Assembly: GCA_900471605.1 (NCBI GenBank)
Contig: UCEY01000016.1
Location: 186,001 to 250,000, forward strand
Reading direction: 5' to 3'
DNA length: 64,000 nucleotides
DNA from: Hyphomicrobiales bacterium
GTDB taxonomy: Bacteria; Pseudomonadota; Alphaproteobacteria; Rhizobiales; Rhizobiaceae
Shown: in pieces, positions 45,836 to 54,852 of the stretch
Layout of the letters: every line of letters begins with the position of its first letter
Numbering within the stretch: the first letter of the stretch is position 1
Notes under the pieces: model-generated
What the model was told of the DNA's origin: nothing
Seen by the model: only the letters and a program-made list of their open reading frames with translations
Database searches by the model: none
Program-made: the position numbers and the translations under genes

Positions 45836-45861
45836 CTTCGAATGAGGCTGCAGAAGCGGCA

Positions 45862-47133
45862 TTACTCCGACTTCTTGGCCTTCTCCATGCTGGTCGTCAG
45901 CCGCGCCTGCATCGACTTGATGGCGTCGTCGGCAGACTTCTGGCCGAGCAGCGCCCCCTGCACTTCCTCGCCGATGATGTTGGTGAGGTCGGCGGCATTC
46001 GACCAGATCCCGACTTCGTTGCGGCGGGCGTCACCCGTCGCGGCCGACCAGTTCTTGAGGTAAGCGTCATCGGCAACCGCCGCGCGGGCGGACTTGGTGA
46101 CCGGCAGCGCGCTCATCTTCAGCGGAAGATCCGTCTGCACCTTGTCCGAAATGATGTAGGTCAGGAACTTGTCGGCCGGATCGTCCGCCTTTGCCTTGCC
46201 GCCACTGGCAAACTGCACGAGCAGATGCCCCCACTGGACGGAAACAGGCTTGTCGGAAGCCTTCAGCACAGGGGTCGGCATCGGCAGGACATTGGCGTCG
46301 AAAGCCTGGCCCTTGCCGGAGAAATCACGCAGGAAGGTGCGGGTCTGCGGCGCGTCGAGATAGAAGGCCGAAGCGCCCTGCGCCAGCAGGCGACGAGAGT
46401 CCGGGCGGTCGATTTCCGGAGCCGCCAGACGGTCCTTCATCAGCCCGACCATGAAGGTGAGCGCATCGCGGCTTTGCTTGCTGTCGACGACGACCTTGCC
46501 GGCGTCGTCGATGATCCGGCCGCCATGCACCCAGTTCCAGACCATGAAGTCGATCAGGATCGAGCCGTTGTTCTTGGTCGCCATGGAATACGGCACCGAG
46601 TTGGGCACCTTGTCGCGCACCGCGACCAGAGCTTTCCTGAAGTCGTCGACGCTCTTCGGCGCGTCGTTGATGCCGGCCTTGGTCAGCACTTCCTTGTTGG
46701 CCACCATGCCGATCGACCCGGACAGAAGCGGCAGCGCCAGCTGCTTGCCGTTGATATTGCCCATGGCGAGCGCATCCGGCGCAAACGCAGCTTCAAGCTT
46801 GTCCTTGCCGTAGACCGTGTTCAGGTCGACCAGGTTGTCAAGGCTTGCGAAGGTCGGCAGCCAGCGTTCGGAAAGCTGGGCGATGTCAGGCAAGGTCTTG
46901 GACCGGGCGCGCAAAAAGATGTTCTTCTGCATATCGCCCCAGGCGAAGCCGAGCGGCTCGACCGTCAGCTTCTCGGCCTTCTGAAAATTGTCCAGGACGC
47001 CCTGGACGATCGCCTTGTTGGCCTCCTCCGCGTAAGTGAAGCTCATGAAACTCAAATCGGCCGCCTTGGCGGCACCCGAGCCGAGCGTGAGAGCGATGGC
47101 AGCGGTGCCGATCAGTCTGGTAAAGGTATTCAT
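45862..47133 (-). CDS. Sugar ABC transporter substrate-binding protein, family 1
   Basis: Periplasmic binding protein of 423 residues with a signal peptide (RLIGTAAIALTLGSGAAKA, cleavage near residue 24). The MalE/UgpB-like fold is seen in LPLLSGSIGMVANKEVLTKA and WNWVHGGRIIDDAGKVVVD. It delivers sugar to the two downstream permeases, powered by the ATPase two genes upstream. A mosaic of palindromes follows it on the transcript. Confidence 0.92.
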   Translation of the reverse strand: MNTFTRLIGTAAIALTLGSGAAKAADLSFMSFTYAEEANKAIVQGVLDNFQKAEKLTVEPLGFAWGDMQKNIFLRARSKTLPDIAQLSERWLPTFASLDNLVDLNTVYGKDKLEAAFAPDALAMGNINGKQLALPLLSGSIGMVANKEVLTKAGINDAPKSVDDFRKALVAVRDKVPNSVPYSMATKNNGSILIDFMVWNWVHGGRIIDDAGKVVVDSKQSRDALTFMVGLMKDRLAAPEIDRPDSRRLLAQGASAFYLDAPQTRTFLRDFSGKGQAFDANVLPMPTPVLKASDKPVSVQWGHLLVQFASGGKAKADDPADKFLTYIISDKVQTDLPLKMSALPVTKSARAAVADDAYLKNWSAATGDARRNEVGIWSNAADLTNIIGEEVQGALLGQKSADDAIKSMQARLTTSMEKAKKSE

Positions 47134-47219
47134 CAGATCCTCCCGAAACGATGATGATGGAACTCTGTTTCAATTTGAAAAAGAACAAGCGGCGAGCGCC
47201 GGTCTCCGCCTGATCCCCC

Positions 47220-48026
47220 TTAGACGACGCCTCCATCGACAATGAACGTCTGCGACGTGATGAGGCGGGAATCATCCGCCGCCAGAAACAGCGCCATGCG
47301 GGCAATATCGGGCGGCAGCAGATGCTCCTTGAGGCACTGGACCTCGAGGTATTCGGAAAACTTGCCCTGGTAGACGCGCTTGGCGCGCTCCACCTGGCGT
47401 TCGGTGAGCACCCAGCCGGGCGCGATGGAATTGACGCGGATATTCCGCTCGCCGAGCTCTCGGGCGAGCGACTTGGTCATGCCCACGACCGCGGATTTCG
47501 CGGTCGTGTAGAAGATCAGGCCCGCAGCACCGCGCATCCAGGAGATCGATCCCATGTTGATGATCGACCCGCCGCCGGCTTCCGCCATTTCCGGCACCAC
47601 GGCCTGAACCGCGAAGAACTGGTGGCGCAGGTTGGTCTGGAACCGTTCGTCCCAATAGTCCGGCGTCACGTCTTCGAGCGGCTTGCGGTCGTCATTGCCG
47701 GCATTGTTGACGAGCACCCGGATAGGCCCGATCTCGGAGCGGAGCGCCTCGATCCCTGCCTTCAGGGCGTCGATGTCACGCAGATCCGCAGCATGATAGA
47801 ACGGAGCATTACCAGTCTTCCTGCCGATCGCTTCGGCCGTTTCGTCGGCCACATTAGCATTCAAGTCGAGGAAACCGACCCTGCAGCCCTGCGCGCAAAA
47901 ATGCTCGACCAGCGAGGCGCCGATGCCCGATCCGCCGCCGGTGATCAGCACGCCCTTGCCCTTGAGGCTCGGGTACTTCGCGGTCTCGACCTGAACCTTT
48001 GCGATGAGTTCGGGATGGATGGTCAT
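47220..48026 (-). CDS. SDR oxidoreductase, candidate aldose 1-dehydrogenase
   Basis: Classical short-chain dehydrogenase of 268 residues: coenzyme motif [18 protein letters not shown] at about residue 102, catalytic Ser in NMGSISW and Tyr/Lys in [11 protein letters not shown]. It ends in the family block FIVDGGVV. It overlaps the upstream ATPase gene by four bases. A sugar importer, a lactonase domain and acid-sugar dehydratases share this operon, so oxidation of a free sugar to its lactone is the likely role. The actual sugar is not readable. Confidence 0.88.
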   Translation of the reverse strand: MTIHPELIAKVQVETAKYPSLKGKGVLITGGGSGIGASLVEHFCAQGCRVGFLDLNANVADETAEAIGRKTGNAPFYHAADLRDIDALKAGIEALRSEIGPIRVLVNNAGNDDRKPLEDVTPDYWDERFQTNLRHQFFAVQAVVPEMAEAGGGSIINMGSISWMRGAAGLIFYTTAKSAVVGMTKSLARELGERNIRVNSIAPGWVLTERQVERAKRVYQGKFSEYLEVQCLKEHLLPPDIARMALFLAADDSRLITSQTFIVDGGVV

Positions 48027-49117
48027 GCGGCCTCCAGGGCAACGGCACGCGCGGAGGCAAGCGAAAGGCCATCGGCGGAAAAGACATGGATCATCGCCGG
48101 ATCGACATGCACGCCGATCGGCTCGCCTCGCTTGACGGCGCGGTCGCCCGACAGGCGGACGACGACCATCTCCTCGGACCCTTCCAGCGCCACATAGGCA
48201 TAGGTGTCGCTGCCGAGGTGCTCGGTCATGGTGACGATACCGGCAAGCGAATCCGGTGCGCCGCGGCCCACCAGTTCCACATGTTCCGGCCGGATGCCGA
48301 TTTCGACAGGTGAAGAGGACAGGTCACGCGGCAGGCGGACTTCGCCGCCCGGCACGGCAAAACCGCCCTCGCCCTTCCTGGCGCCGAGCTTCAGGAAATT
48401 CATGCGCGGCGAGCCGATGAAGCCCGCGACGAAACGGTTGACCGGCTTGTTGTAGAGATCGAGCGGCGAGCCGATCTGCTCGACGCGGCCGGAATTCAGC
48501 ACCACGATCTTGTCGGCCAGCGTCATCGCCTCGATCTGGTCGTGGGTCACATAGACCATCGTCGTACCGAGCGTGTCCTTCATCCGGGCGATCTCGATGC
48601 GCATCTCCACGCGCAACGAGGCGTCGAGGTTGGAAAGCGGCTCATCGAACAGGAAGATGCGCGGTTCGCGCACGATGGCGCGGCCGATTGCAACACGCTG
48701 GCGTTGGCCGCCGGAGAGCTGACGGGGCTTTCGGTCGAGATAGGTATCGATGCGGAGTTTCCTGGCCGCCTGGGAGACGCGCGCGTCAATCTCCTGCTTC
48801 GGCGTGCCGGCAAGGCGAAGCGCATAGCCCATGTTTTCGGCAACCGTCATATGCGGATAAAGCGCATAGGACTGGAAGACCATGGCGATGCCGCGCTTGG
48901 CCGGCGGCACGTCATTCACCAGTTCGCCGTCGATCGCCATCTTGCCCGAGGTGATTTCATCGAGGCCGCAGATGAGCCGCAGCAGCGTCGACTTTCCGCA
49001 GCCCGACGGGCCGACGAAAGCGACGAATTCGCCGTCCTCGACGGTGAGGTCAATGCCCTTCAGCACTTCGGCCGAACCGAAGGATTTGCGGATGTCTTTG
49101 AGTTCAAGCTTGGCCAT
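48023..49117 (-). CDS. Sugar ABC transporter ATP-binding protein (UgpC/MalK type)
   Basis: Cytoplasmic ATPase of 364 residues. The motifs are Walker [30 protein letters not shown], Walker [17 protein letters not shown] and the switch His in VTHDQIEAM. The C-terminal MalK-type regulatory domain ([24 protein letters not shown]) is complete. It begins 17 bases after the fusion regulator gene and overlaps the SDR gene. It probably serves the neighbouring importer and could also energise the ATPase-less importer at 26778-29956. Confidence 0.94.
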   Translation of the reverse strand: MAKLELKDIRKSFGSAEVLKGIDLTVEDGEFVAFVGPSGCGKSTLLRLICGLDEITSGKMAIDGELVNDVPPAKRGIAMVFQSYALYPHMTVAENMGYALRLAGTPKQEIDARVSQAARKLRIDTYLDRKPRQLSGGQRQRVAIGRAIVREPRIFLFDEPLSNLDASLRVEMRIEIARMKDTLGTTMVYVTHDQIEAMTLADKIVVLNSGRVEQIGSPLDLYNKPVNRFVAGFIGSPRMNFLKLGARKGEGGFAVPGGEVRLPRDLSSSPVEIGIRPEHVELVGRGAPDSLAGIVTMTEHLGSDTYAYVALEGSEEMVVVRLSGDRAVKRGEPIGVHVDPAMIHVFSADGLSLASARAVALEAA

Positions 49118-49134
49118 GGATGTCTCTTGAGTTC

Positions 49135-50859
49135 TCAGCCCGCAAACATCTGGGCTGCCTGCCCCTTGATGCCGGTATCGATGGAAAACACGCTGCCGGA
49201 GAGCGGCGCTTCGGAAAGCTGGGCGGCCGAAAGCCGGATACGGGCAGACGTAACGAATAGGGTCTGCATGTCGGGGCCGCCGAAAACGCAGCTTGTCGGG
49301 CGCGGTATCGGCAGGTTGATCACCCGTTCCACTTTCCCTTGAGGATCGTAGCGGGTGACGCACCAGCCGTCCCAATGGGCGACCCAGACGAAACCTTCCG
49401 CATCCACCGTCATGCCGTCTGGCTTGCCTTCGGCCTCCGGTACGACAATGAACGGACGGCGGTTGGCGATATCACCGCTTTCAATATCGAAATCATATGC
49501 ATAGATCGTTTGCTTCGCCGTATCTGTGAAGTACAGGATGCGGTCGTCCGGGCTCCAGCCGAGGCCGTTGGAGACGTGGAAGCCGCGGTCCATTTCCTGT
49601 GACCGGCCATCCGGATCCAGCCGCCACAGCCGCCCTTGGTCCGGCGACGTGTCGATCGCCAGAGTACCCGCCCAGAGCCTGCCGCGGCGGTCGCATTTGC
49701 CGTCGTTGAACCGGTTGCCCGGGCGGTCGGCTTCCGGCCGGGCGATGGTGGTAATGTCGCCTGTCGTCAGATCGATGCCGCGGATCTCGCCATGCATGGC
49801 GGCAACGAAACCGCCGCGCGAACGCGGAATGACGAAACCGATTAGTTCCGGCACCTGCATGGACGTATAGGTGCCCTTGGACGGATCGCCGGTATGGACG
49901 GCGGGCGCCAGGATATCGACGAAATAGAGCTTCTTGTGCTCCGGCGACCAGTGCGGGCCTTCGCCAAGGAACGTGCTTGCGGGAATGACACAGCGCACAT
50001 CGGCGCGGTCCGGGCCGAGAGGACGCGGTTTGACCGCAAGCGACATGGCGAATTCTCCAAAATTGCCGGAGGTGCGGCGCGCCGCCTCGATGACGTCGCG
50101 GCCGAAAGCGTGGAGCCGGTCGACAGGCAGGCGGAAAGACGGGCCGATGATGCCGATCGCCCCGATCGGCTCGCCGCGATGATTGAGAACCGGGGCCGCC
50201 ACGGAAGAAATGCCGATATGCTGCTCGTCGATAGAGACGGCGTAGCCACGCGCCTTGGTAAGATCGAGCTGCCGGCTGAGTTCCTCGGCATTGACGATCG
50301 TATTCGGGGTCAGCCGTTCCAGCTCGACGCCATCGAGCAGGGCGCGACGCTTTTCGAGCGACAGATGCGCCAGGATCGCCTTGCCAAGGCCGCTCGCATG
50401 CGGCGCGGCGCGCGATCCGACGCCATTGTTGAGGCGCAGCGGCTGCGGCACTTCCCGCTGGTCGATATAGAGAACGCTGTCGCCATCGAGCACGCCGAGA
50501 CGGATCGCCTCGCCGGTCAGGTCGCGAAGCCGCGCCAATTCCGGTTCCGCGGCACCGCGCAGGTCAAAGTTGTCCCAGACCTTGTGCGCCCACTGGAAGA
50601 GGCGCGGCGCCAAACGATAGACCTGATCGCGGGTATCGAAGGCAAGCAACCGTTCGTCTACCAGCGCCTGCAGCAGACGGTGCAGCGTGCCCTTCGGCAG
50701 CTGCGTCTGATCGAGCAGTTCGGTGAAGCGCAGGCCGCGGGCTTCCGCAGCCACCGCATCGACGATCTGGATGCCGCGCGTCAGTGCCTGCACGCCCGGC
50801 ACGCCATGCGTGTCGTTGGCGACATCCTTGTCGATCGCTTCCAATTGTACCTTGGCCAT
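49135..50859 (-). CDS. IclR regulator fused to SMP-30/gluconolactonase domain
   Basis: One uninterrupted frame of 574 residues holds two full families. Residues about 20-80 are an IclR winged helix-turn-helix ([19 protein letters not shown]), and 95-270 the IclR effector domain ([34 protein letters not shown]). Residues 285-574 are an SMP-30 lactonase propeller with candidate metal residues Glu300 (LGEGPHW), Asn385 (NRFNDGKCD), [12 protein letters not shown] and DGMTVDAEG. The ATG has GGGAGAGGAC upstream. It could both sense a sugar lactone or acid and hydrolyse the lactone. It heads the minus-strand importer operon and faces the dgo-type operon. Confidence 0.9.
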   Translation of the reverse strand: MAKVQLEAIDKDVANDTHGVPGVQALTRGIQIVDAVAAEARGLRFTELLDQTQLPKGTLHRLLQALVDERLLAFDTRDQVYRLAPRLFQWAHKVWDNFDLRGAAEPELARLRDLTGEAIRLGVLDGDSVLYIDQREVPQPLRLNNGVGSRAAPHASGLGKAILAHLSLEKRRALLDGVELERLTPNTIVNAEELSRQLDLTKARGYAVSIDEQHIGISSVAAPVLNHRGEPIGAIGIIGPSFRLPVDRLHAFGRDVIEAARRTSGNFGEFAMSLAVKPRPLGPDRADVRCVIPASTFLGEGPHWSPEHKKLYFVDILAPAVHTGDPSKGTYTSMQVPELIGFVIPRSRGGFVAAMHGEIRGIDLTTGDITTIARPEADRPGNRFNDGKCDRRGRLWAGTLAIDTSPDQGRLWRLDPDGRSQEMDRGFHVSNGLGWSPDDRILYFTDTAKQTIYAYDFDIESGDIANRRPFIVVPEAEGKPDGMTVDAEGFVWVAHWDGWCVTRYDPQGKVERVINLPIPRPTSCVFGGPDMQTLFVTSARIRLSAAQLSEAPLSGSVFSIDTGIKGQAAQMFAG

Positions 50860-50922
50860 GTCCTCTCCCGACAGCGCCGTGCGTTCGTTCGGACGCACAA
50901 AGGACGCTCTCAATCTTAAAAC

Positions 50923-50964
50923 GGCGCATCGACCAAAAATCGGGTCGATTTTGGTCGATGCGCC
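50923..50964. promoter_or_regulatory. Long palindrome upstream of the IclR/SMP-30 gene
   Basis: The left arm 50923-50942 begins GGCGCATCGACCA. The right arm 50946-50964 ends TGGTCGATGCGCC. They are complementary over 19 bases, with one extra A in the left arm and only three bases between. No T tract follows on either strand. It lies 64 bases from the fusion gene and is a candidate autoregulatory operator. Confidence 0.6.
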
Positions 50965-50996
50965 AGGGTGATTTTGCCACCCACCGGCACAGCATT

Positions 50997-51025
50997 TTGC
51001 CTCGCTCTTGCCAAGAGAGTTATCT
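50997..51025 (+). promoter_or_regulatory. Predicted promoter of the dgo-type operon
   Basis: TTGCCT (50997-51002) and TTATCT (51020-51025) are separated by 17 bases, about 70 bases before the first gene. An IclR-like palindrome begins immediately after the -10. Confidence 0.45.
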
Positions 51026-51040
51026 TGGAACTAAGTTCCA
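51026..51040. promoter_or_regulatory. Candidate IclR operator TGGAACTAAGTTCCA
   Basis: TGGAACTAAGTTCCA is an inverted repeat with 6-base arms around TAA or a shifted centre. It is close to the E. coli IclR consensus TGGAAATNATTTCCA. It covers the expected transcription start of the dgo-type operon, so a bound IclR protein would repress. The fusion regulator encoded across the gap is the obvious candidate. Confidence 0.6.
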
Positions 51041-51094
51041 TGTCAACAGTGAAACTGAAGCGGCCGCGGAAACGGCTGCCCAAGGGAGGATATC

Positions 51095-52246
51095 TTGCGC
51101 ATTACCAAAGTGGATCACTGGCTGGTCCGTATGCCGTTTACCGAGGACATTCTCTGGGGTTCAGGCCGGCGGATAGGCACGACGCGGCTGATCTGCCGGA
51201 TCGAGACGGATGCCGGGATCGTCGGCTGGGGCGAAACGATCTCGCTGATCGCCAATGTGCCTGCGGTGTTTTCCGATATCGTCGCGCCGCTGGCGATCGG
51301 CTATCCGGTCGCGGATGCGGAGCGTTTCCACCGGCATGTGCTCGGCGCCGGCTTTTATCACCACAAGCGCGCCGCGGTGATGGCGATCTGCGCCATGGAA
51401 ATGGCCATGTGGGACGCGCTTGGCAAACAGGCCGGCCTGCCACTCTATGCCATGTGGGGCGGCCGCTGGCGCCAGGATGTGGAAGCTGCCGCCTATCTCT
51501 TCACCAACGATCCCAAAGGTCTCTCCGAACGGCTGAAGCGCTTCCTCGATCTCGGTTACACGACCTTCAAGGTGAAGATCGGTTTCGACGAGAGGAGCGA
51601 CATCATGCTCGCCGAAACCTCGCGAAAGGTGATCGGTGACCATCCGCTGCGGCTGGACGTCAACGGTGCCTGGAACCCCGCAACCGCCAAGCGCCAGCTC
51701 GAAAAGCTGAAAGCCTTCGATCCCGCCTATGTGGAACAGCCGCTGGAACTCGACGATCTTGCCGGCCATGGGGCACTCGTCGCAAACTCCGCCGTGCCGA
51801 TCGCGCTCGACGAAAGCGCCTATACGCTCTCCGACGTGGGAAATATCGTCCGCGCCCATGCCGCCGATGTCGTGCTTCTCGATCCGCACGAAGCCGGCGG
51901 CTTGTGGCAGACGATCAAGGCGGCCGCGATCTGCGAGGCAGTCGGCATGTCGGTGACGCTGCATTCCGGCGCCGAACTCGCCCTGTCGCAATCCGCCTAT
52001 ATCCACCTCGCAGCCTCGCTGCCGAACATGTCGATCGCCATCGATACCGAACGCGCCTATCTCGGCGGCGATGTCTCGCCCAATCCGCCGGTCCTGAAGG
52101 ATGGTCGGTTCCAGGTGCCGGAAGGGCCGGGCCTCGGCGTCGAGGTGGATATCGACATGCTCGAAAAATACCGGGTGGATGGCATTGCCGGCGCCTATCT
52201 CGATACCGCGCGCAAGGACTGGTTCCCCGTCAAACCCGCCTACTGA
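51095..52246 (+). CDS. Enolase-superfamily enzyme, mandelate racemase subgroup
   Basis: Protein of 383 residues with the catalytic set of the mandelate-racemase subgroup. The KxK base is K159/K161 (TTFKVKIGF), metal ligands are Asp188 (RLDVNGAW), Glu214 (YVEQPL) and Asp239 (IALDESAY), and the Asp263-His290 dyad lies in LLDPHEAGG and VTLHSGAEL. This implies sugar-acid dehydration or epimerisation. The start is TTG with AAGGGAGGA upstream. It begins the operon with two DgoK paralogues and DgoA, so its product is probably a 2-keto-3-deoxy acid. It does not match DgoD in its second-domain motif. Confidence 0.87.
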   Translation: MRITKVDHWLVRMPFTEDILWGSGRRIGTTRLICRIETDAGIVGWGETISLIANVPAVFSDIVAPLAIGYPVADAERFHRHVLGAGFYHHKRAAVMAICAMEMAMWDALGKQAGLPLYAMWGGRWRQDVEAAAYLFTNDPKGLSERLKRFLDLGYTTFKVKIGFDERSDIMLAETSRKVIGDHPLRLDVNGAWNPATAKRQLEKLKAFDPAYVEQPLELDDLAGHGALVANSAVPIALDESAYTLSDVGNIVRAHAADVVLLDPHEAGGLWQTIKAAAICEAVGMSVTLHSGAELALSQSAYIHLAASLPNMSIAIDTERAYLGGDVSPNPPVLKDGRFQVPEGPGLGVEVDIDMLEKYRVDGIAGAYLDTARKDWFPVKPAY

Positions 52247-52265
52247 TCCGATAGGAATAATTCCA

Positions 52266-53189
52266 ATGCATATTGCCATCGAATGGACGTCCGCCACTTT
52301 CCGGGCACTGCTTCTCGACGACGAAACGGCACTCGGTGAAAAGAAAAGCGATCGCGGCACCACCAGGGTCGCCACCGGCGGTTTCGAGACCGCGCTCAGG
52401 GAAGAACTCGGGGACTGGATCGAGAAGGCTGAAAAGATCCTGTTCTCGGGCATGGTCACCAGCCGCAACGGCTGGATCGAAAGCCCGTTTGCGCCCGTGC
52501 CGGCTGGCCCTGCCGACCTCCTGGCGCAGGCGATCACCCATCAGGTGGAAGGCCTGCCGCCGCTGATCTTCCTGCCCGGCATCGCCCAGACGAAGCCGCT
52601 TCCGGACGTGATGCGCGGCGAGGAAATGTCGCTCTTCGGCCTCGCGGAAGCCGATGGCGTCTTCGTGCTCCCCGGGCCGCATGCCAAGTGGGTGACGATG
52701 GAAGGCGGGCGCATCATCGCCATCACCACCTACATGTCCGGCGAAATCCTCAATCTGCTCAAAAAAGATTCGCTCGTCTCCCGCCTCATCCCCGCGACCT
52801 ATGAAGAGAACCCGGAGGCATTTCGCCGCGGCGTCCAGACGGCCTATGAAGAGAACACCCTGCCCGGCCGCATCCTCGCCCGCATCTTTTCGGCCCGGAG
52901 TCTCGTGCTGTTCGACCGGCTGGCGCCCGAAGAGATCGCCGATTATCTCGCAGGACTGATGATCGGCGGGGAAATCTCCGAAGCGCTTGGGGCCGACAGA
53001 TCGAAGAAAATCAATATCGTCGGCCACGCCGCGATTGCCGGTCGTTACAAGACGGCGATCGAGCTCTTCGGCGGACAGGCAAATCTCGTTACGCCCGATA
53101 TCGCCGCCGGTTTCCGTCGGGTCGCCTCTCGACAGGGCGATGGGTCACGGGCTATCGAAGGGGCGAAAGCCGCTTCGGGAGAAATGTGA
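52266..53189 (+). CDS. DgoK-like protein, divergent copy (possible pseudokinase)
   Basis: Protein of 307 residues of the 2-keto-3-deoxygalactonokinase family. The fold-defining blocks remain: GMVTSRNGWIESPF, DVMRGEEMSLFG and a late GHAAIAGRYK. The N-terminal phosphate-binding motif, normally DWGS/T-x-x-x-RA, reads EWTSATFRA (residues 6-14), losing the Asp and Gly. LPGTHxKW has become LPGPHAKW. The neighbouring copy keeps both. It may therefore be a weak kinase, a regulator of the second copy, or specific for a different substrate. It is full length, without frameshift. Confidence 0.83.
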   Translation: MHIAIEWTSATFRALLLDDETALGEKKSDRGTTRVATGGFETALREELGDWIEKAEKILFSGMVTSRNGWIESPFAPVPAGPADLLAQAITHQVEGLPPLIFLPGIAQTKPLPDVMRGEEMSLFGLAEADGVFVLPGPHAKWVTMEGGRIIAITTYMSGEILNLLKKDSLVSRLIPATYEENPEAFRRGVQTAYEENTLPGRILARIFSARSLVLFDRLAPEEIADYLAGLMIGGEISEALGADRSKKINIVGHAAIAGRYKTAIELFGGQANLVTPDIAAGFRRVASRQGDGSRAIEGAKAASGEM

Positions 53190-53190
53190 C

Positions 53191-54126
53191 ATGCCAATAC
53201 CAACCTCGATCATCCTCGATTGGGGAACGAGCTCGTTGCGCGCCATGCTGGTTTCGGAAACAGGCGAGACGCTCGATACCCGGGATACGTCGAGCGGCGG
53301 CATCCAGTTCGTCAAGGACGGCGCCTTCGAGGCGGCGCTGATGGGGACCGTCGGCGAATGGTTCTCGGCGCATGGTCCCCTGCCGGTTCTGGCAAGCGGC
53401 ATGATCACCAGCCGCAACGGCTGGGTGGAAGTACCCTACGTTGATACGCCGGGCGGTGTCGCCGAACTAGCCGCGGGAACGAAGACGCTGACGCTGGCGA
53501 ACGGCGCGGTCATCACTTTCCTGCCCGGCATGCGCGATCCGGCAGCGAAACCGTTTCCGGACGTGATGCGCGGCGAGGAAACCCAGATCGTCGGTTACGG
53601 CCTCGACCGCGACCGCACGCTTGTCCTGCCCGGCACCCACAGCAAATGGGCCCGGATCAGGGATAACCGCATCGACGGCTTCCAGACCTACGCGACCGGC
53701 GAAGTGTTTGCGCTTCTGACCAAACATTCGTTCATCGCCAAGGCCCTGGAGCCGCAACCCGGCGCCGAGCCGGACTGGAAGTCCTTCGATCGGGGCGCCG
53801 AATTCGCGGCAAGCGATTCGGCTTCCGCCGACGCCTTTCTCTCGGCGATCTTCAGCGCCCGCACCGGCATTCTGGACGGCAAGCTGAAGCCGGAGGATAT
53901 TCTGGACTACGTCTCTGGCCTCGTCATCGGCTCGGAATTCCGCCAGGCCCGGGCCGCCGGATGGTTCAGGACCGGCGATGCGATCGGTATCGTCGGCAAC
54001 AACGTGCTCAACAGCCGCTACGGCCGCATCGCGCCCCTGTTCGGGCTGACGGTCGAACCCGGCCCGGACAATGCCGCCAAACGCGGCATCCTGCTGATCG
54101 CCGCACACGCTACTGCAAAGAAATAA
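53191..54126 (+). CDS. dgoK: 2-keto-3-deoxygalactonokinase
   Basis: Sugar-acid kinase of 311 residues phosphorylating 2-keto-3-deoxygalactonate. The ATP-phosphate motif LDWGTSSLRAML is near residue 10. Further blocks are GMITSRNGWVEVPY, DVMRGEETQIVGYG, LPGTHSKWARI and a late GNNVLNSRYG. These agree with E. coli DgoK as I recall it. It begins one base after the divergent paralogue and precedes the aldolase that uses its product. Confidence 0.9.
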   Translation: MPIPTSIILDWGTSSLRAMLVSETGETLDTRDTSSGGIQFVKDGAFEAALMGTVGEWFSAHGPLPVLASGMITSRNGWVEVPYVDTPGGVAELAAGTKTLTLANGAVITFLPGMRDPAAKPFPDVMRGEETQIVGYGLDRDRTLVLPGTHSKWARIRDNRIDGFQTYATGEVFALLTKHSFIAKALEPQPGAEPDWKSFDRGAEFAASDSASADAFLSAIFSARTGILDGKLKPEDILDYVSGLVIGSEFRQARAAGWFRTGDAIGIVGNNVLNSRYGRIAPLFGLTVEPGPDNAAKRGILLIAAHATAKK

Positions 54127-54139
54127 AGGGAGTTCCGAG

Positions 54140-54760
54140 ATGACCTTCGAAGAGGCGCTCAAGGCATGCAATCTGGTCGCCATCCTACGCGGCATCAAGC
54201 CGGAAGAGGCTGAAAGCGTCGGCGAGGTGCTGGTCGAGGCGGGCTGGCGGATCATCGAAGTGCCGCTCAATTCCCCCGATCCGCTGAAGAGCATCGAAAA
54301 GCTCGTCAAACGTTTTGGCGACCAGGCGCTGATCGGCGCCGGCACCGTGTTGACGCCCGCTCAAGTCGCAGACGTCGCCGCGACCGGCGCCAGGGTGATC
54401 ATTTCGCCGAACGCCAATGTCGAGGTCATCAAGGCCAGCCGCGTGGCCGGCATGGTGAGCCTGCCGGGTGTCGCAACCCCCACCGAAGCCTTCGCGGCGA
54501 TCGAGGCCGGCGCCACCGGCATCAAGGCGTTTCCGGCGGAAGCCATCCCGCCCCATGTCATCAAGGCGTGGAAGGCAGTGCTGCCGAAGCACATCCCGGT
54601 GCTTGCCGTCGGCGGCGTCACGCCTGAGAACATGGCGGTCTACGCGCAGGCGGGCACGGCCGGATTCGGCATCGGCTCCTCCCTTTACAAACCCGGCGCC
54701 GATATCGCCTCCATCGGGCAAAAGGCGAAAGAATTCATCGACGCAATGCGTGCCCTCTGA
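54140..54760 (+). CDS. dgoA: 2-dehydro-3-deoxy-6-phosphogalactonate aldolase
   Basis: KDPG/KDPGal-type aldolase of 206 residues that splits the phosphorylated keto-deoxy acid into pyruvate and glyceraldehyde 3-phosphate. Active-site Glu is in the LVAILRGIKPEEA region, ALIGAGTVL follows, and the Schiff-base Lys is in TGIKAFPAEAIPP. AVGGVTPENMAVY and GIGSSLYKPG are typical of DgoA. Ribosome-binding site AAGGGAG. It ends the dgo-type operon. Confidence 0.92.
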   Translation: MTFEEALKACNLVAILRGIKPEEAESVGEVLVEAGWRIIEVPLNSPDPLKSIEKLVKRFGDQALIGAGTVLTPAQVADVAATGARVIISPNANVEVIKASRVAGMVSLPGVATPTEAFAAIEAGATGIKAFPAEAIPPHVIKAWKAVLPKHIPVLAVGGVTPENMAVYAQAGTAGFGIGSSLYKPGADIASIGQKAKEFIDAMRAL

Positions 54761-54852
54761 GGTTAGAAACCGTCGCAAAAGCGTCGTGAAGCGGAACTAT
54801 CGTTTTCGTCCTGAGTTGCAGTCCGAGCAGGGCAAACCGGAGGGGGACTAGC

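Noticed and set aside
50923..50964. Long palindrome read as a terminator
   Set aside because: No T tract follows on either strand, and it lies upstream of both divergent genes rather than after one.
52266..54126. The two DgoK genes as one gene split by a frameshift
   Set aside because: Each contains the full set of family blocks from N to C terminus, so they are paralogues.
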